A DNA stretch of 64,000 nucleotides from positions 1,220,121 to 1,284,120 of the forward strand of contig NZ_LRPC01000028.1 in assembly GCF_001592965.1 (NCBI RefSeq), read 5' to 3'. Below the pieces are notes generated by a model. It was given only the letters and a program-made list of their open reading frames with translations, did no database searches and was not told the DNA's origin. Numbering within the stretch: position 1 is the stretch's first letter; every line of letters begins with the position of its first letter. This DNA is from Roseivirga spongicola (lineage in GTDB: Bacteria; Bacteroidota; Bacteroidia; Cytophagales; Cyclobacteriaceae). Of the stretch, positions 9,099 through 18,189 are shown one piece after another. The position numbers and the translations under genes are program-made.

Positions 9099-9478
9099 TG
9101 GAAAAGTCAGAGTTTATTTTGGTTCACATGATTATGGCCTCATCGACCATACTTCCAGCCTTTTTAATGCACTTTATAGATATTGACGAACCCAACAAAC
9201 TGGTGGGCTACAGAACGAAATGGTCTATGAAAAGCGAAGAAACCTGGAAGTTTGCCCAAAAATACAGCTCCAAACTCATGTGGTGGGCAGCAGCCATTAG
9301 TATAACCGTTCAGGTTTTCTCAGTATTCATTTTTGAGAGAGAAACCAGCATTATTGTAGCAGTAGCGGTTTTCACAGTTGCCATGATGGCTGCCATTGTA
9401 ATAACCGAAAGGCAATTAAGGCTTAGGTTTAACAAAGATGGCACGCCAAAAAGCACTGAACACGAAGACCTAATCTAG
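9098..9478 (+). CDS. SdpI-like integral membrane protein
   Basis: A 126-residue membrane protein with hydrophobic segments at about 6-26, 60-78 and 84-103. The conserved SdpI signature GYRTKWSMKSEETW lies at residues 37-50 between the first two. SdpI of Bacillus is the immunity protein for the SdpC toxin and also sequesters the SdpR repressor at the membrane. No SdpC-like toxin gene is visible here. It ends a five-gene unit behind SPFH, DUF4177-like, RHH and zinc-ribbon genes, so a membrane sensing or protection role is plausible but inferred. The 3' end overlaps the convergent glycosyltransferase gene by 9 bp. Confidence 0.75.
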   Translation: MEKSEFILVHMIMASSTILPAFLMHFIDIDEPNKLVGYRTKWSMKSEETWKFAQKYSSKLMWWAAAISITVQVFSVFIFERETSIIVAVAVFTVAMMAAIVITERQLRLRFNKDGTPKSTEHEDLI

Positions 9479-11170
9479 CTCAAGCTCATATTTCTTAGAG
9501 TTAATTGGCGGCTCTATTCCTTCTACCTGAATGGAAAAACGAAGGTGATACACGCCCTCCTCTTCCAGCTGAGGCTGGTTGATAGATACTTCCAACTCTA
9601 ACTCCTCTTCAGAGGCCATCCTTTGGTTTAGCACCTTAAGTTGCTGCAAACCAACTGGCCTCAACCCTTTAAGAAAATGTGCATTGAGCACAACCTTTCT
9701 ATCACCTAGAGACGCAAAGTCTACAGTTCTATCGTACTTATTGGTGAGTTTCAACTTTAATGTGGCCGAACCTGCTTCCAACAACTCTACTCGTTCTTCA
9801 TCAACAACTTCTACCTGCACCTTTCTAAAGCTTCTGAAATCTTCAATAACCCTGTAGTGGATGCCCTTGCCAATGCTGGTCTCAAAGTCTGCATAGCGAG
9901 TGGTATCTCTTTTCCGGTTGATTTGGAACACTCTTTTCCCTTGTAAATTTTCTTCCAAATCCATCAGGTCATGCTGCGTTTCTCTATAGTCGAAAGTATT
10001 GTAGCAGTGTACAATATCGCCTGTGAGCCAAGCGTATCTAGAGGCTCTTTCATAATGATTGTTGAACATAATTGGCAAGCCTCCACTCAGTTCTTGAACC
10101 TCATCGGCCCATGAGTCCCAACCATGGAGCACATCCCAGCCTTCAGTCCACTTTTCTGGCAGAAAATCATGAGCTAAATACACTCTGGCTGGAATAATCA
10201 GAATTACTGAAATGATCATCAACTTCTTGGTAATTCTCCTCCACTTCTGATGCTCAGCAATATATTCATGCCCCAAAATGAGCAAAGGTACGAGCATTAT
10301 GCTCGTCCAATGTTTATGAAATTCAACTTTAAAGGTTGAAATAAGAAAGAATACAAACACCCCAACCAGACAAAACCTCAAAGCTCTTCTGAAGTCTGAA
10401 GTGTGCTTGTTAAGAATTGAACCTCCAATGAGCATAACACCAACTAATGGCCCAAAAACTATAGGCTGAATGCCGATATAGTAGGCTATAGTTTCCCAGC
10501 TAAAGCCCATATCTATTCTGTTATAGAGATGGAATTTTATGGTCGCAAACTCATTCTGATATTGCCAGATGGTGTGCGGTATCATCAAAACGGTGGTAAA
10601 TAAAACCACTAGCCAGAAAGACTTCTTCAGGAACATTTTAGGGTTCGAAGCAACCGTGAAAATGACCATCAAAAAGCCGTGGTGCTTACTCAACATTATT
10701 CCTGCAATAGAAATAGCCAAAAAGAATATCGTTTTAAGATTATCGTCATTCAAATACTTCTTGTAGAAGTAAAAGAACATGGCTACAAATAATAAAAGCG
10801 GAACATCTGTTTTCACATGATAAGCCCCTACGTGAATCATTATAGAAGCAATGGCTAGCCAGATAAACAGGTTGTCATCCTTTTTTAGCAGAGTTTTGCG
10901 CACCACAATGAGCGTTAGAATATTGCCAACTAACATCCCCAACCTCAGGCCAAAAGGGTTGCTGAACATCCAGTAAAAAGGAGCTGTAAAGAATCCTACC
11001 ATTGGAGGGTGGTCTAGATAACCCCAAGCAGGATACTGAGAAAAAAGCCAATAATATGCCTCTTCACCATTTACCTCAATTAGGGCATTGAAAACGCCAC
11101 AGAAGACAAACCAAAGTAGAAGAAACAGTGGAAACGGATTCTTCTTGTAGTTGAAATATTCTTTGATCAT
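9470..11170 (-). CDS. GT39/ArnT-like integral membrane glycosyltransferase
   Basis: A 566-residue protein with about ten membrane helices in residues 12-325 and a soluble C-terminal domain (about 330-566). The first loop has EAYYWLFSQYPAWGYLDHPP, the acidic-aromatic motif of dolichyl-phosphate-mannose-type (PMT/GT39) and ArnT enzymes, which transfer a sugar from a polyprenyl-phosphate carrier on the periplasmic side. The acceptor (lipid A, protein or glycolipid) cannot be told. A GtrA-like flippase candidate is divergently encoded 89 bp away, consistent with lipid-linked sugar use. It overlaps the SdpI-like gene at its 3' end. Confidence 0.8.
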   Translation of the reverse strand: MIKEYFNYKKNPFPLFLLLWFVFCGVFNALIEVNGEEAYYWLFSQYPAWGYLDHPPMVGFFTAPFYWMFSNPFGLRLGMLVGNILTLIVVRKTLLKKDDNLFIWLAIASIMIHVGAYHVKTDVPLLLFVAMFFYFYKKYLNDDNLKTIFFLAISIAGIMLSKHHGFLMVIFTVASNPKMFLKKSFWLVVLFTTVLMIPHTIWQYQNEFATIKFHLYNRIDMGFSWETIAYYIGIQPIVFGPLVGVMLIGGSILNKHTSDFRRALRFCLVGVFVFFLISTFKVEFHKHWTSIMLVPLLILGHEYIAEHQKWRRITKKLMIISVILIIPARVYLAHDFLPEKWTEGWDVLHGWDSWADEVQELSGGLPIMFNNHYERASRYAWLTGDIVHCYNTFDYRETQHDLMDLEENLQGKRVFQINRKRDTTRYADFETSIGKGIHYRVIEDFRSFRKVQVEVVDEERVELLEAGSATLKLKLTNKYDRTVDFASLGDRKVVLNAHFLKGLRPVGLQQLKVLNQRMASEEELELEVSINQPQLEEEGVYHLRFSIQVEGIEPPINSKKYELELD

Positions 11171-11259
11171 CGAAGAAATTTAAGATGGCAAAACTAAGGT
11201 TTTTTAAGAACATCAAATCTTCTGCATATTTGTAGCTGTGCTAATTCACTTTTATCTAA

Positions 11260-11640
11260 ATGACTGAAGTCTTTTTCAAGTTTATCCGATTCTGTGTTGT
11301 AGGCTTCTCGGGTCTTTTAATAGACTATTCCCTTACCTACGTGGGCAAGGAGAAAATGAAAATGAATAAATATGTGGCCAACGGAATTGGCTTTCTATGT
11401 GCAGCAACTACTAACTTCTTACTGAACCAGTATTGGACTTTTGAAGACAAAAATCCCGATGACTTCATTCAGTTTTCCCAATACCTTTCTATTGCCTTAA
11501 TAGGTCTAGGCATTAACACCTTGGTTATTTACCTTTTAGTGAATAAGAAAGACATGAATTTCTATCTCGCTAAACTCATTGCCATTGGTGTAGCTATAAT
11601 CTGGAATTTCACGGCCAACTATAACTTCACTTTCGCCTAG
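11260..11640 (+). CDS. GtrA family membrane protein
   Basis: A 126-residue protein with four predicted membrane helices. It begins with FIRFCVVGFSGLLIDYSLTY and has NGIGFLCAATTNFLLNQYWTF, the typical GtrA pattern. GtrA-family members are thought to flip or help transfer polyprenyl-phosphate-linked sugars across the inner membrane. The divergent neighbour is a GT39-like transferase, so the two may share a glycosylation pathway. Length is normal for the family. Confidence 0.85.
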   Translation: MTEVFFKFIRFCVVGFSGLLIDYSLTYVGKEKMKMNKYVANGIGFLCAATTNFLLNQYWTFEDKNPDDFIQFSQYLSIALIGLGINTLVIYLLVNKKDMNFYLAKLIAIGVAIIWNFTANYNFTFA

Positions 11641-11743
11641 ATTTTAGGCTGAAATTAACATCCTATAATTTCTATAGAGTTTTTGAACTTTGTGTCTCTG
11701 CTTACGTTTGAGCTAGCAGTTATTCAATCTAAAAAACACAATT

Positions 11744-12379
11744 ATGGCAATCAGATTAGGAGACATAGCTCCAGATTTTACAGCAGAGACAACAGAAGGA
11801 ACCATCAACTTTCACGAGTGGCTGGGCGATGGCTGGGGACTTTTATTTTCTCATCCGGCAGACTACACACCCGTATGTACTACCGAGCTGGGCAGAACTG
11901 CGCAACTAAAAAGTGAATTCGAGAAGCGAGGTGTAAAAGCCATTGCTGTTTCAGTAGATGGTCTAGAATCTCATAAAGGGTGGATCAACGACATCAACGA
12001 AACCCAGAACACTTCGGTAAACTTTCCAATTATTGCCGATGAAGATAGAAATGTGGCAACACTTTACGACATGATTCACCCCAATGCGAATGATACGCTT
12101 ACGGTGCGTTCGGTATTTGTAATTGGGCCAGACAAGAAAGTGAAGTTAACGCTTACCTACCCTGCATCAACAGGAAGAAACTTCTTGGAGATTCTAAGAG
12201 TAATAGACTCCCTTCAGCTTACGGCTAATCATAGCGTAGCCACACCGGCAGATTGGAAAAATGGTGAAGATGTAGTGGTTTCTCCGGCCATTAAAACAGA
12301 AGACATCCCAGCCAAATTCCCTAAAGGGCATAAGGTCATCAAACCTTATTTGAGAACTACACCTCAGCCGAATAAATAG
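11744..12379 (+). CDS. 1-Cys peroxiredoxin (Prx6-type)
   Basis: A 211-residue peroxiredoxin reducing H2O2, alkyl hydroperoxides or peroxynitrite in the cytoplasm. P38-ADY-T42-PV-C45 is the PxxxTxxC active site with peroxidatic C45. TVRSVFVIGPDKK supplies the conserved arginine. The long C-terminal arm with ADWKNGEDVVV and FPKGHKVIKPYLRTTPQP is typical of the Prx6 subfamily, which lacks a resolving cysteine in that position. It stands alone with its own upstream region, and the 12408 repeat element follows it. Confidence 0.92.
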   Translation: MAIRLGDIAPDFTAETTEGTINFHEWLGDGWGLLFSHPADYTPVCTTELGRTAQLKSEFEKRGVKAIAVSVDGLESHKGWINDINETQNTSVNFPIIADEDRNVATLYDMIHPNANDTLTVRSVFVIGPDKKVKLTLTYPASTGRNFLEILRVIDSLQLTANHSVATPADWKNGEDVVVSPAIKTEDIPAKFPKGHKVIKPYLRTTPQPNK

Positions 12380-12407
12380 TTAGGAAATAATATTGCAGAT
12401 TTAAAGG

Positions 12408-12547
12408 AGGCTGTCTCAAAAGCTAATTGTCATTCCCGACTTCGTCCTGACATATCGGGAGGGAATCTCCCTAGACTGGCTTTACAGGCCGAAAGAGGTT
12501 CTCAGTCAAACTAAGAATGACGAAAATAGTAGCTTTTGAGACAGCCT
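12408..12547. repeat. 140-bp element with 17-bp perfect terminal inverted repeats
   Basis: AGGCTGTCTCAAAAGCT (12408-12424) is exactly mirrored by AGCTTTTGAGACAGCCT (12531-12547). Inside are a second inverted pair, GTCATTC/GAATGAC, and a hairpin around CCCGA/TCGGG. It lies between two same-strand genes, 29 bp after the peroxiredoxin stop, where it could end transcription. Ends, length and internal layout match the element at 3852-3990. Confidence 0.8.
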
Positions 12548-12614
12548 TCTTATTCCTAGCTTTTTCTTACCTAGATCTTTTGTATATATTTAGCCAAGAC
12601 AATAAACACAAAAC

Positions 12615-12974
12615 ATGGATCCTTTCAGTCAAATCTTCCCTAACCCAACAAATAATTACCCTAACCTATTTATTCAATTAGTCATCTCCCTTTTAATACT
12701 TTACCTGGGTATTTCTGTTGTTAACTATTTGACAAAAAAGAGAACTGATGAATCAGTATCTTTTGGATTAGACATGAAGAATTTACTTGGCCTATTCTTT
12801 AAAATCTTTATTTGGAGCGGCTTTGGTTTCGTCTTATCGAACATCATCTATCTTGCTCTTCTAGGTTCAATGCAACAAAAACAAAGCGACCCAGACTGGA
12901 CAAACCTAAGCTTTGGTATCATCCTAATATTCATCGGTCTAGGAATGAAATCAGCAAAAAAGAGACTTATTTAA
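12615..12974 (+). CDS. Small membrane protein of unknown function
   Basis: A 119-residue protein not recognised as a known family. It has three hydrophobic segments (about 19-40, 55-82 and 99-112), with a basic loop KKRTDESV after the first and a basic C terminus KSAKKRLI. It lies downstream of the 140-bp repeat element and overlaps the convergent DUF4197 gene by 8 bp. The long hydrophobic pattern and consistent codon use argue for a real gene. Confidence 0.6.
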   Translation: MDPFSQIFPNPTNNYPNLFIQLVISLLILYLGISVVNYLTKKRTDESVSFGLDMKNLLGLFFKIFIWSGFGFVLSNIIYLALLGSMQQKQSDPDWTNLSFGIILIFIGLGMKSAKKRLI

Positions 12975-13671
12975 ACACCTTCTTCAACAACTCAGTGGTT
13001 CTTGCTGCTGGGTTTTGACGTATGTTTAACTCCTCGTTGGCAATCATTACAAATAATCCATCAATGGCCTTTTGGGTAACATAAGCCGTTAAATCAGTTT
13101 CAACTTTCTTTACAAAAGGGATTTTGTTGTAAGTACCCATTACATCTCCCCAATATTTAGTGGCATTTACTTTTTGCAAACTACTATTGATTATTGGACT
13201 AAACTTAGCTGTCAACTCAGCCGTGGTGGTCCTTTCCAAAAACCTAGTGGCTGCATCTTGTTCTCCCTTCACTATGTTAATGGCATCCTGAATAGTCAAA
13301 GCTTTAATAGCGGTAATGAAAATATCCTTGGCTTCTGAGGCCGCATCTTCTGCAGCTCTGTTCAAGGACTCCACCGCTTCATCTACCTGATTACCCAGCC
13401 CAATGGCTCTCAGTTTTTGCTCCACATTTTCAGCTTCTGGTGGAAAAGGGATTTTTATTTCTGGATTCTTCAGATAACCATCTACCTGCGAAACAACACT
13501 CACTCCCTTTACCGTTCCCTGTTCTAGGGCCTGTTTCAAAGCATTGGCAGCTTCCTCTTTAGTAAATGCGGCATCTCCTCCCAACAGTCCTTTAGCTTTT
13601 TGAAGAATCTGCGCCTGCGAAGAACAACTCATTACCAACAGACTCATTAGAACAAAGTATAAATTTCTCAT
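12967..13671 (-). CDS. DUF4197 family lipoprotein
   Basis: A 234-residue protein. The N terminus MRNLYFVLMSLLVMSCSSQA is a lipoprotein signal with lipobox-like LVMSC, giving lipidated C16. The mature part has LQKAKGLLGG, ALKQALEQGT and IPFPPEAENVEQKLR, then a helical region ending in AIDGLFVMIANEE and ELLKKVFK, which is the DUF4197 pattern. Function is unknown; it is probably attached to a cell-envelope membrane facing the periplasm. It converges on the small membrane protein with an 8-bp overlap. Confidence 0.8.
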   Translation of the reverse strand: MRNLYFVLMSLLVMSCSSQAQILQKAKGLLGGDAAFTKEEAANALKQALEQGTVKGVSVVSQVDGYLKNPEIKIPFPPEAENVEQKLRAIGLGNQVDEAVESLNRAAEDAASEAKDIFITAIKALTIQDAINIVKGEQDAATRFLERTTTAELTAKFSPIINSSLQKVNATKYWGDVMGTYNKIPFVKKVETDLTAYVTQKAIDGLFVMIANEELNIRQNPAARTTELLKKVFK

Positions 13672-13867
13672 AGATATGCAGTTTTATGTATAGGTAACGA
13701 ATAGGAAGTGAAAAGTTGGAAGTGAAAAATGAAATTTATGTTAAACAGTTTTCTACTCGTTCTGCAAACCAAGTAATTCTACGCTTACCCATCAGACCAA
13801 ACTGCCTTAAAATTGTATACTAATTCAACACACACCATACCGTTACCCAGAGGTAGACTACTACCTG

Positions 13868-13896
13868 AAAAGCGACTCCTAACTGGAGTCGCTTTT
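13868..13896. terminator. Strong bidirectional terminator hairpin in a divergent gap
   Basis: AAAAGCGACTCC / GGAGTCGCTTTT form a 12-bp perfect stem with a 5-nt loop; the A and T ends would serve as U-tracts on either strand. The 370-bp gap (13672-14041) separates two divergently transcribed genes, so neither flanking gene needs a terminator here. An untranslated or very short transcript in the gap is the simplest explanation. I see no convincing ORF or tRNA in the rest of the gap. Confidence 0.6.
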
Positions 13897-14041
13897 GAAT
13901 TTCTCACACCTCGTTTCTTACAAGAATGCTGCTCTTGCTCCTTCTTTGCGCCCATCCTAGCTTTTCGAATCAATTGATCTATGGTTAGTTACAACCAAAT
14001 TAAAAGCTTTAGTGTCAAAACAGTAAAGACAGACATTAAGC

Positions 14042-14725
14042 ATGAGATACGTTATTTTTACCCTCCTTCTACTAGCTTCTCTTGAAGCTTTCTCTCAAGA
14101 CAAGAATATTCGATTAGGTTTTCAGTTTTCTGGTGAAAATATATCTGGAGATGGTTTTCTGGCCACAAGAGAAAGCGCCTTGAACACCAATATTGCAAGA
14201 GATGAATTTAACTTCTCTACCGGCCTAACGGCCAATTTTCTTACCAACTCTAGCTTCAGTTTTCAAACTGGGCTGCTCTATTCAAAAAAGGATATTACAA
14301 CCTATGAGTACTGTGTATCGTGTTTTGCTTACTACGGACAGGTAAATCAGAGGGCACTATTTCTATCTTATGTACCTATTCCTAAAGAAATAAACCAACG
14401 ATTTCTATCCATTCCATTCTTAGTTCGTTTTGAAGACAGAGGAGCTAAACTTGCTCCCATTTTTGAAGCAGGCATCTACAATAACTTTCTCCTATCTGAC
14501 AATGACTTTGAGGAAACAAAAAGTGCCTTTATGGAAGCTGCTGCAGGACTAGGATTAAGCTATAGGCTGAACAAGCAAATGAGAGTAGAATTTAAATACA
14601 GTTACAGACAGTCCATTACAAGTATATTTGAAAGCCCCGTACAGTCTTGGAGTAACGATGACTCTGACCCTAATAAGCTAAAAACTCAAAGCTTTCAACT
14701 TGGATTAAACTACCTATTGAAATAA
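14042..14725 (+). CDS. Outer-membrane beta-barrel protein (PorT-like)
   Basis: A 227-residue protein with a signal peptide (MRYVIFTLLLLASLEAFS, cleavage before QDKNIRLG) and alternating beta-strand segments such as IRLGFQFSGENI, SFQTGLLYSKKDI, FLVRFEDRG, MRVEFKYSYRQ and the terminal strand SFQLGLNYLLK. This resembles Bacteroidota 8- to 10-stranded barrels (outer membrane protein beta-barrel/PorT-like). No enzymatic motif is visible and the function is unknown. It is monocistronic. Confidence 0.7.
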   Translation: MRYVIFTLLLLASLEAFSQDKNIRLGFQFSGENISGDGFLATRESALNTNIARDEFNFSTGLTANFLTNSSFSFQTGLLYSKKDITTYEYCVSCFAYYGQVNQRALFLSYVPIPKEINQRFLSIPFLVRFEDRGAKLAPIFEAGIYNNFLLSDNDFEETKSAFMEAAAGLGLSYRLNKQMRVEFKYSYRQSITSIFESPVQSWSNDDSDPNKLKTQSFQLGLNYLLK

Positions 14726-14759
14726 GGTAAATTCGTTTAGCCGAGAGATGACAACCTCC

Positions 14760-15020
14760 TTACTCAGCTCCATCGCTAGAACCCAATAAGAGCACCTTCT
14801 GATTTTCTGTAATGGCATCAACCATTTTGGTGTAACTGATGCGCTGTCCTGAACTCTTAGAAACATAGAAGTACTCCAAACCTTCTAATTCCACCACGCA
14901 TTCGCCCAATTCATAGCGAAGCGATTTCACCACAGACCCTTCTACAATAGGGTTATTGTTGAGGTCTAAAAGTTTGGGAGGAGTTGGCTCCTTGGGTTTC
15001 TTTTTGAACAGTCCGAACAT
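14760..15020 (-). CDS. Conserved-looking small hypothetical protein
   Basis: An 86-residue protein of unrecognised family. The N terminus MFGLFKKKPKEPTPPKLLDL is basic and proline-rich, followed by a beta-rich segment (EGSVVKSLRYELGECVVELE, YFYVSKSSGQRISYTKMVDA) that could form a small SH3-like barrel. It has no signal peptide or membrane helix and is probably cytosolic. Its 3' end lies 34 bp from the convergent beta-barrel gene. Confidence 0.6.
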   Translation of the reverse strand: MFGLFKKKPKEPTPPKLLDLNNNPIVEGSVVKSLRYELGECVVELEGLEYFYVSKSSGQRISYTKMVDAITENQKVLLLGSSDGAE

Positions 15021-15094
15021 AGCTTGTATTTAAACTCTAAATATAGAAGGTGTTTTGGAATTCTACCACGTCATTCTGCAGTTGAAAGCCATCA

Positions 15095-15218
15095 AAAAGG
15101 CCTCACCCCAACCCCTCTCCTTGGAGAGGGGCTTTAGCCACTGCTAGTTCAAACTAAACAGTCCAAACTAGCAGGCTGCTAAGCCTTCCCCCTTGGGGGA
15201 AGGTTTGGATGGGGGCTC
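15095..15218. repeat. Cloverleaf-like intergenic element with three hairpins
   Basis: Three perfect inverted repeats lie in a row: CCCCTCTCC/GGAGAGGGG (15112-15131), CTGCTAGTT/AACTAGCAG (15141-15174) and CCTTCCCCC/GGGGGAAGG (15184-15203). Partly complementary flanks (CCTCACCCCAA and TTTGGATGGGGG) could close an outer stem. The DNA is much more C/G-skewed than its surroundings. It fills much of the 375-bp gap before leuS. Confidence 0.7.
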
Positions 15219-15276
15219 TTTCCCATCATCCCCACGAAAGCGAAGTTCTGCATTGGTTGACATTTTTTTCTGAGAG

Positions 15277-15296
15277 ATTCCTGCCTTCGCAGGAAT
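15277..15296. repeat. REP-like hairpin (ATTCCTGC/GCAGGAAT)
   Basis: An 8-bp perfect stem with a 4-nt loop, followed by GACA. The ATTCC...GGAATGACA form matches other intergenic hairpins here (12421-12516, 53067-53153). It is 80 bp upstream of the leuS promoter box. Confidence 0.55.
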
Positions 15297-15332
15297 GACA
15301 GCCTTATGGTTGACTAATATTCCCAAAAACCA

Positions 15333-15362
15333 TTTTCTAAGCATTGAAAAACACTAATTTTG
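15333..15362 (+). promoter_or_regulatory. Candidate leuS promoter
   Basis: TAATTTTG (15355-15362) matches the TAnnTTTG -7 consensus 33 bp before the leuS ATG. The -33 position holds TTTTC (15333-15337), 17 bp upstream, in place of the usual TTTG. Confidence 0.45.
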
Positions 15363-15395
15363 CAGGCTTTACTAAGAACAATCGGTTAAACGGCA

Positions 15396-18179
15396 ATGGC
15401 TGACTATAATCATAAACAAATTGAGCCTAAATGGCAGCAGTACTGGAAGTCAAACGAAACTTTCAAAGCAACGGTAGACAAGAGTAAACCTAAGTTTTAC
15501 TCGCTCGACATGTTCCCTTACCCATCTGGTGCGGGACTTCACGTAGGTCACCCATTGGGCTACATTGCTTCGGATATTGTTTCGCGACACAAACGCAACA
15601 AAGGCTTTAATGTCTTGCATCCAATGGGTTTCGATGCTTTTGGTTTACCGGCAGAACAGTATGCTATTCAAACTGGTCAGCACCCTGCCATTACCACTAA
15701 AGAAAATATTGAGCGCTACAAAGAACAGCTTGAAAACATCGGCTTCGCTTTCGATTGGGACAAAGAAGTACAAACCTGCGACCCTAAATACTACAAGTGG
15801 ACGCAGTGGATCTTTATGCAAATCTTCAACAGCTGGTACGATTACGATGCTGCTAAAGCCAGAACAATCGATGAGCTAACTGCTATCTTCAGCGAGTCGG
15901 GTAATGATAGCGTAAACGCTGCCTGCGATGAAGATGTGCCGAGCTTTTCTGCCGAAGAATGGAACGCCATGAGCGAAGAAGATCAGCAAAGCATGTTGCT
16001 GAAATACCGCTTAACCTACCTTTCTGAAACCGCTGTAAACTGGTGTCCTGAATTAGGAACAGTACTTTCTAACGATGAAGTAAAAGACGGCTTTTCTGAA
16101 AGAGGTGGCTTCCCTGTAATTCGTAAAAATATGAAGCAGTGGAGCATGCGAATCACCGCTTATGCCGAGCGTTTGTTGGAAGGCTTAGATACCATAGATT
16201 GGCCAGAACCGCTGAAGGAAATGCAGCGCAACTGGATTGGTAAATCTAAAGGTGCTGAAGTGCGTTTTCAGGTAGAAAACTCTGATCTGGAAATCGAAGT
16301 ATTCACCACTAGAATTGATACCATCTTTGGCGTGACATTCTTATCATTAGCTCCTGAAAGTGATTTGACTGCCCAGTTGACAACACCAGAGCAGAAAGAA
16401 GCGGTTGAAGCCTATGTGGCGCAAGCTGCTACGCGTTCTGAGCGCGATAGAATGGCCGATGTAAAAACCATTTCAGGCGTGTTTACTGGTAGCTATGCTA
16501 TTAACCCTTACAACGGTGAGAAAGTACCAGTCTGGGTAGCTGATTACGTATTGGCAGGTTATGGAACTGGTGCAGTAATGGCCGTACCTTGTGGTGACCA
16601 AAGAGATTACGACTTCGCGAAGCACTTCGATTTACCAATTATTCCGGTAATAAAAGATGCAGATATCAGTGAGCAAGCCGACCCGACCAAAGACGGAATT
16701 ATGATCAATTCCGGTTTCTTGGATGGTTTAACTTGCTTAGAAGCCATTGACAAAGCCATTGCTTTTGCCGAAGAAAAAGGCGTAGGAAAAGGCAAGATCA
16801 ACTACCGAATTCGTGATGCCATTTTTGCGCGTCAGCGTTATTGGGGTGAGCCAGTTCCGGTGTACTTCAAAAACGACACGCCTTACTTAGTAGCTGAGAA
16901 AGATTTGCCAATCATTCTACCAGAAGTAGACAAATACCTACCTACGGAAGATGGCGATCCGCCATTGGGTAGGGCTGAAAACTTTACTTACACCCCTGAA
17001 GGTGAAAACGAAGCATATCCGCTTGAAATGAGCACCATGCCAGGTTGGGCAGGCTCTAGCTGGTATTGGTACCGCTATATGGATGCGCACAATGAAAACG
17101 CATTTGTCGATAAAGATGTGCAGGAATACTGGGAGAATGTAGACTTGTATATTGGTGGTTCTGAACACGCAACTGGTCACCTACTCTACTCTCGTTTCTG
17201 GAATAAGATTTTATTCGACCTTGGTCATGTAAATCAAGAAGAGCCTTTCAAGAAGCTCATTAACCAAGGAATGATTCAGGGTAGATCGAATTTTGTTTAT
17301 CGCGTTAAAGGCGAGAATAAGTTCGTTTCGTTTGGCTTGAGAAAAGAATATGACACTACTGCCATGCACGTGGATGTTAGTCTCTGCCGAAATGATGAAT
17401 TGGACCTTGAAGGCTTCAAAAACTGGCGACCAGATTTAGCGGATGCCGAATTCATTCTAGAAGATGGAAAATACATCTGCGGCTGGGAAGTGGAGAAAAT
17501 GTCCAAGTCGAAGTACAATGTGGTAAACCCAGATGATATCATTGAAAGATACGGTGCGGACACCCTTCGTTTGTACGAGATGTTCCTCGGGCCTTTGGAG
17601 CAATTCAAGCCTTGGAATACAAATGGAATTGATGGTGTGCGCAAGTTCTTAGGCAAGCTTTGGAGATTGTTCCACAACGGCCAAGGTGAGTTTGAAGTAT
17701 CGGATGCTGCACCAAGTAAAGATGAACTGAAGTCACTGCACAAAACCATTAAAAAGGCAGAGGAAGATATTGAGCGTTACTCGTTCAACACATCGGTTTC
17801 CACTTTTATGATCTGTGTGAATGAGCTTTCAGCATTGAAATGCAACAACCGCGCAGTATTACAAGACTTGTTGGTAGTTATCTCCCCTTATGCTCCGCAT
17901 ATCACGGAGGAGCTATGGTCGCTGCTTGGTCACGAAACCAGCATTGTAGATGCGCCTTATCCTGAGTTTAATGAGGAGTACTTAAAAGAAAGCGACATTG
18001 AGTATCCGGTAATGATTAACGGAAAAATGCGCACCAAACTTCAGCTCTCTGCCGACATGAGCAAAGCCGAAATTGAAGCCGCAGCACTAGCTGATGAAAC
18101 CGTTCAAAAATGGCTGGAAGGCAAGCCTCCAAAAAAGGTGATTGTAGTACCGAAGAAGATTGTGAATCTCGTGGTGTAG
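15396..18179 (+). CDS. leuS: Leucine--tRNA ligase
   Basis: A 927-residue class I aminoacyl-tRNA synthetase charging tRNA-Leu in the cytoplasm. The HIGH-type motif is HVGH (residues 49-52) after [13 protein letters not shown]. The CP1 editing domain is about 235-430 ([32 protein letters not shown]). The leucine-specific WYWYRYMD region follows, and KMSKS is at 701-705 ([16 protein letters not shown]). The C terminus [16 protein letters not shown] is normal. Two insertions are visible, an acidic stretch at about 155-195 and a segment between [10 protein letters not shown] and KMSKS; both look typical of Bacteroidota LeuRS. It is transcribed alone. Confidence 0.98.
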   Translation: MADYNHKQIEPKWQQYWKSNETFKATVDKSKPKFYSLDMFPYPSGAGLHVGHPLGYIASDIVSRHKRNKGFNVLHPMGFDAFGLPAEQYAIQTGQHPAITTKENIERYKEQLENIGFAFDWDKEVQTCDPKYYKWTQWIFMQIFNSWYDYDAAKARTIDELTAIFSESGNDSVNAACDEDVPSFSAEEWNAMSEEDQQSMLLKYRLTYLSETAVNWCPELGTVLSNDEVKDGFSERGGFPVIRKNMKQWSMRITAYAERLLEGLDTIDWPEPLKEMQRNWIGKSKGAEVRFQVENSDLEIEVFTTRIDTIFGVTFLSLAPESDLTAQLTTPEQKEAVEAYVAQAATRSERDRMADVKTISGVFTGSYAINPYNGEKVPVWVADYVLAGYGTGAVMAVPCGDQRDYDFAKHFDLPIIPVIKDADISEQADPTKDGIMINSGFLDGLTCLEAIDKAIAFAEEKGVGKGKINYRIRDAIFARQRYWGEPVPVYFKNDTPYLVAEKDLPIILPEVDKYLPTEDGDPPLGRAENFTYTPEGENEAYPLEMSTMPGWAGSSWYWYRYMDAHNENAFVDKDVQEYWENVDLYIGGSEHATGHLLYSRFWNKILFDLGHVNQEEPFKKLINQGMIQGRSNFVYRVKGENKFVSFGLRKEYDTTAMHVDVSLCRNDELDLEGFKNWRPDLADAEFILEDGKYICGWEVEKMSKSKYNVVNPDDIIERYGADTLRLYEMFLGPLEQFKPWNTNGIDGVRKFLGKLWRLFHNGQGEFEVSDAAPSKDELKSLHKTIKKAEEDIERYSFNTSVSTFMICVNELSALKCNNRAVLQDLLVVISPYAPHITEELWSLLGHETSIVDAPYPEFNEEYLKESDIEYPVMINGKMRTKLQLSADMSKAEIEAAALADETVQKWLEGKPPKKVIVVPKKIVNLVV

Positions 18180-18189
18180 GGATTGGTTA

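Noticed and set aside
12408..12547. Insertion sequence
   Set aside because: The element is only 140 bp and has no coding capacity or transposase; it is reported as a repeat element instead.
13785..13973. 62-codon open frame on the minus strand in the divergent gap
   Set aside because: A strong 12-bp terminator hairpin falls inside it and the protein is basic with no family features; a short RNA is a better explanation for the hairpin.
15095..15218. tRNA gene suggested by three stems
   Set aside because: Stem lengths, loop sequences and the absence of the conserved T-loop TTC motif do not fit a tRNA.
17297..17749. 150-codon open frame antisense to leuS
   Set aside because: leuS motifs, including KMSKS, are on the other strand here; the antisense product has no recognisable domain.
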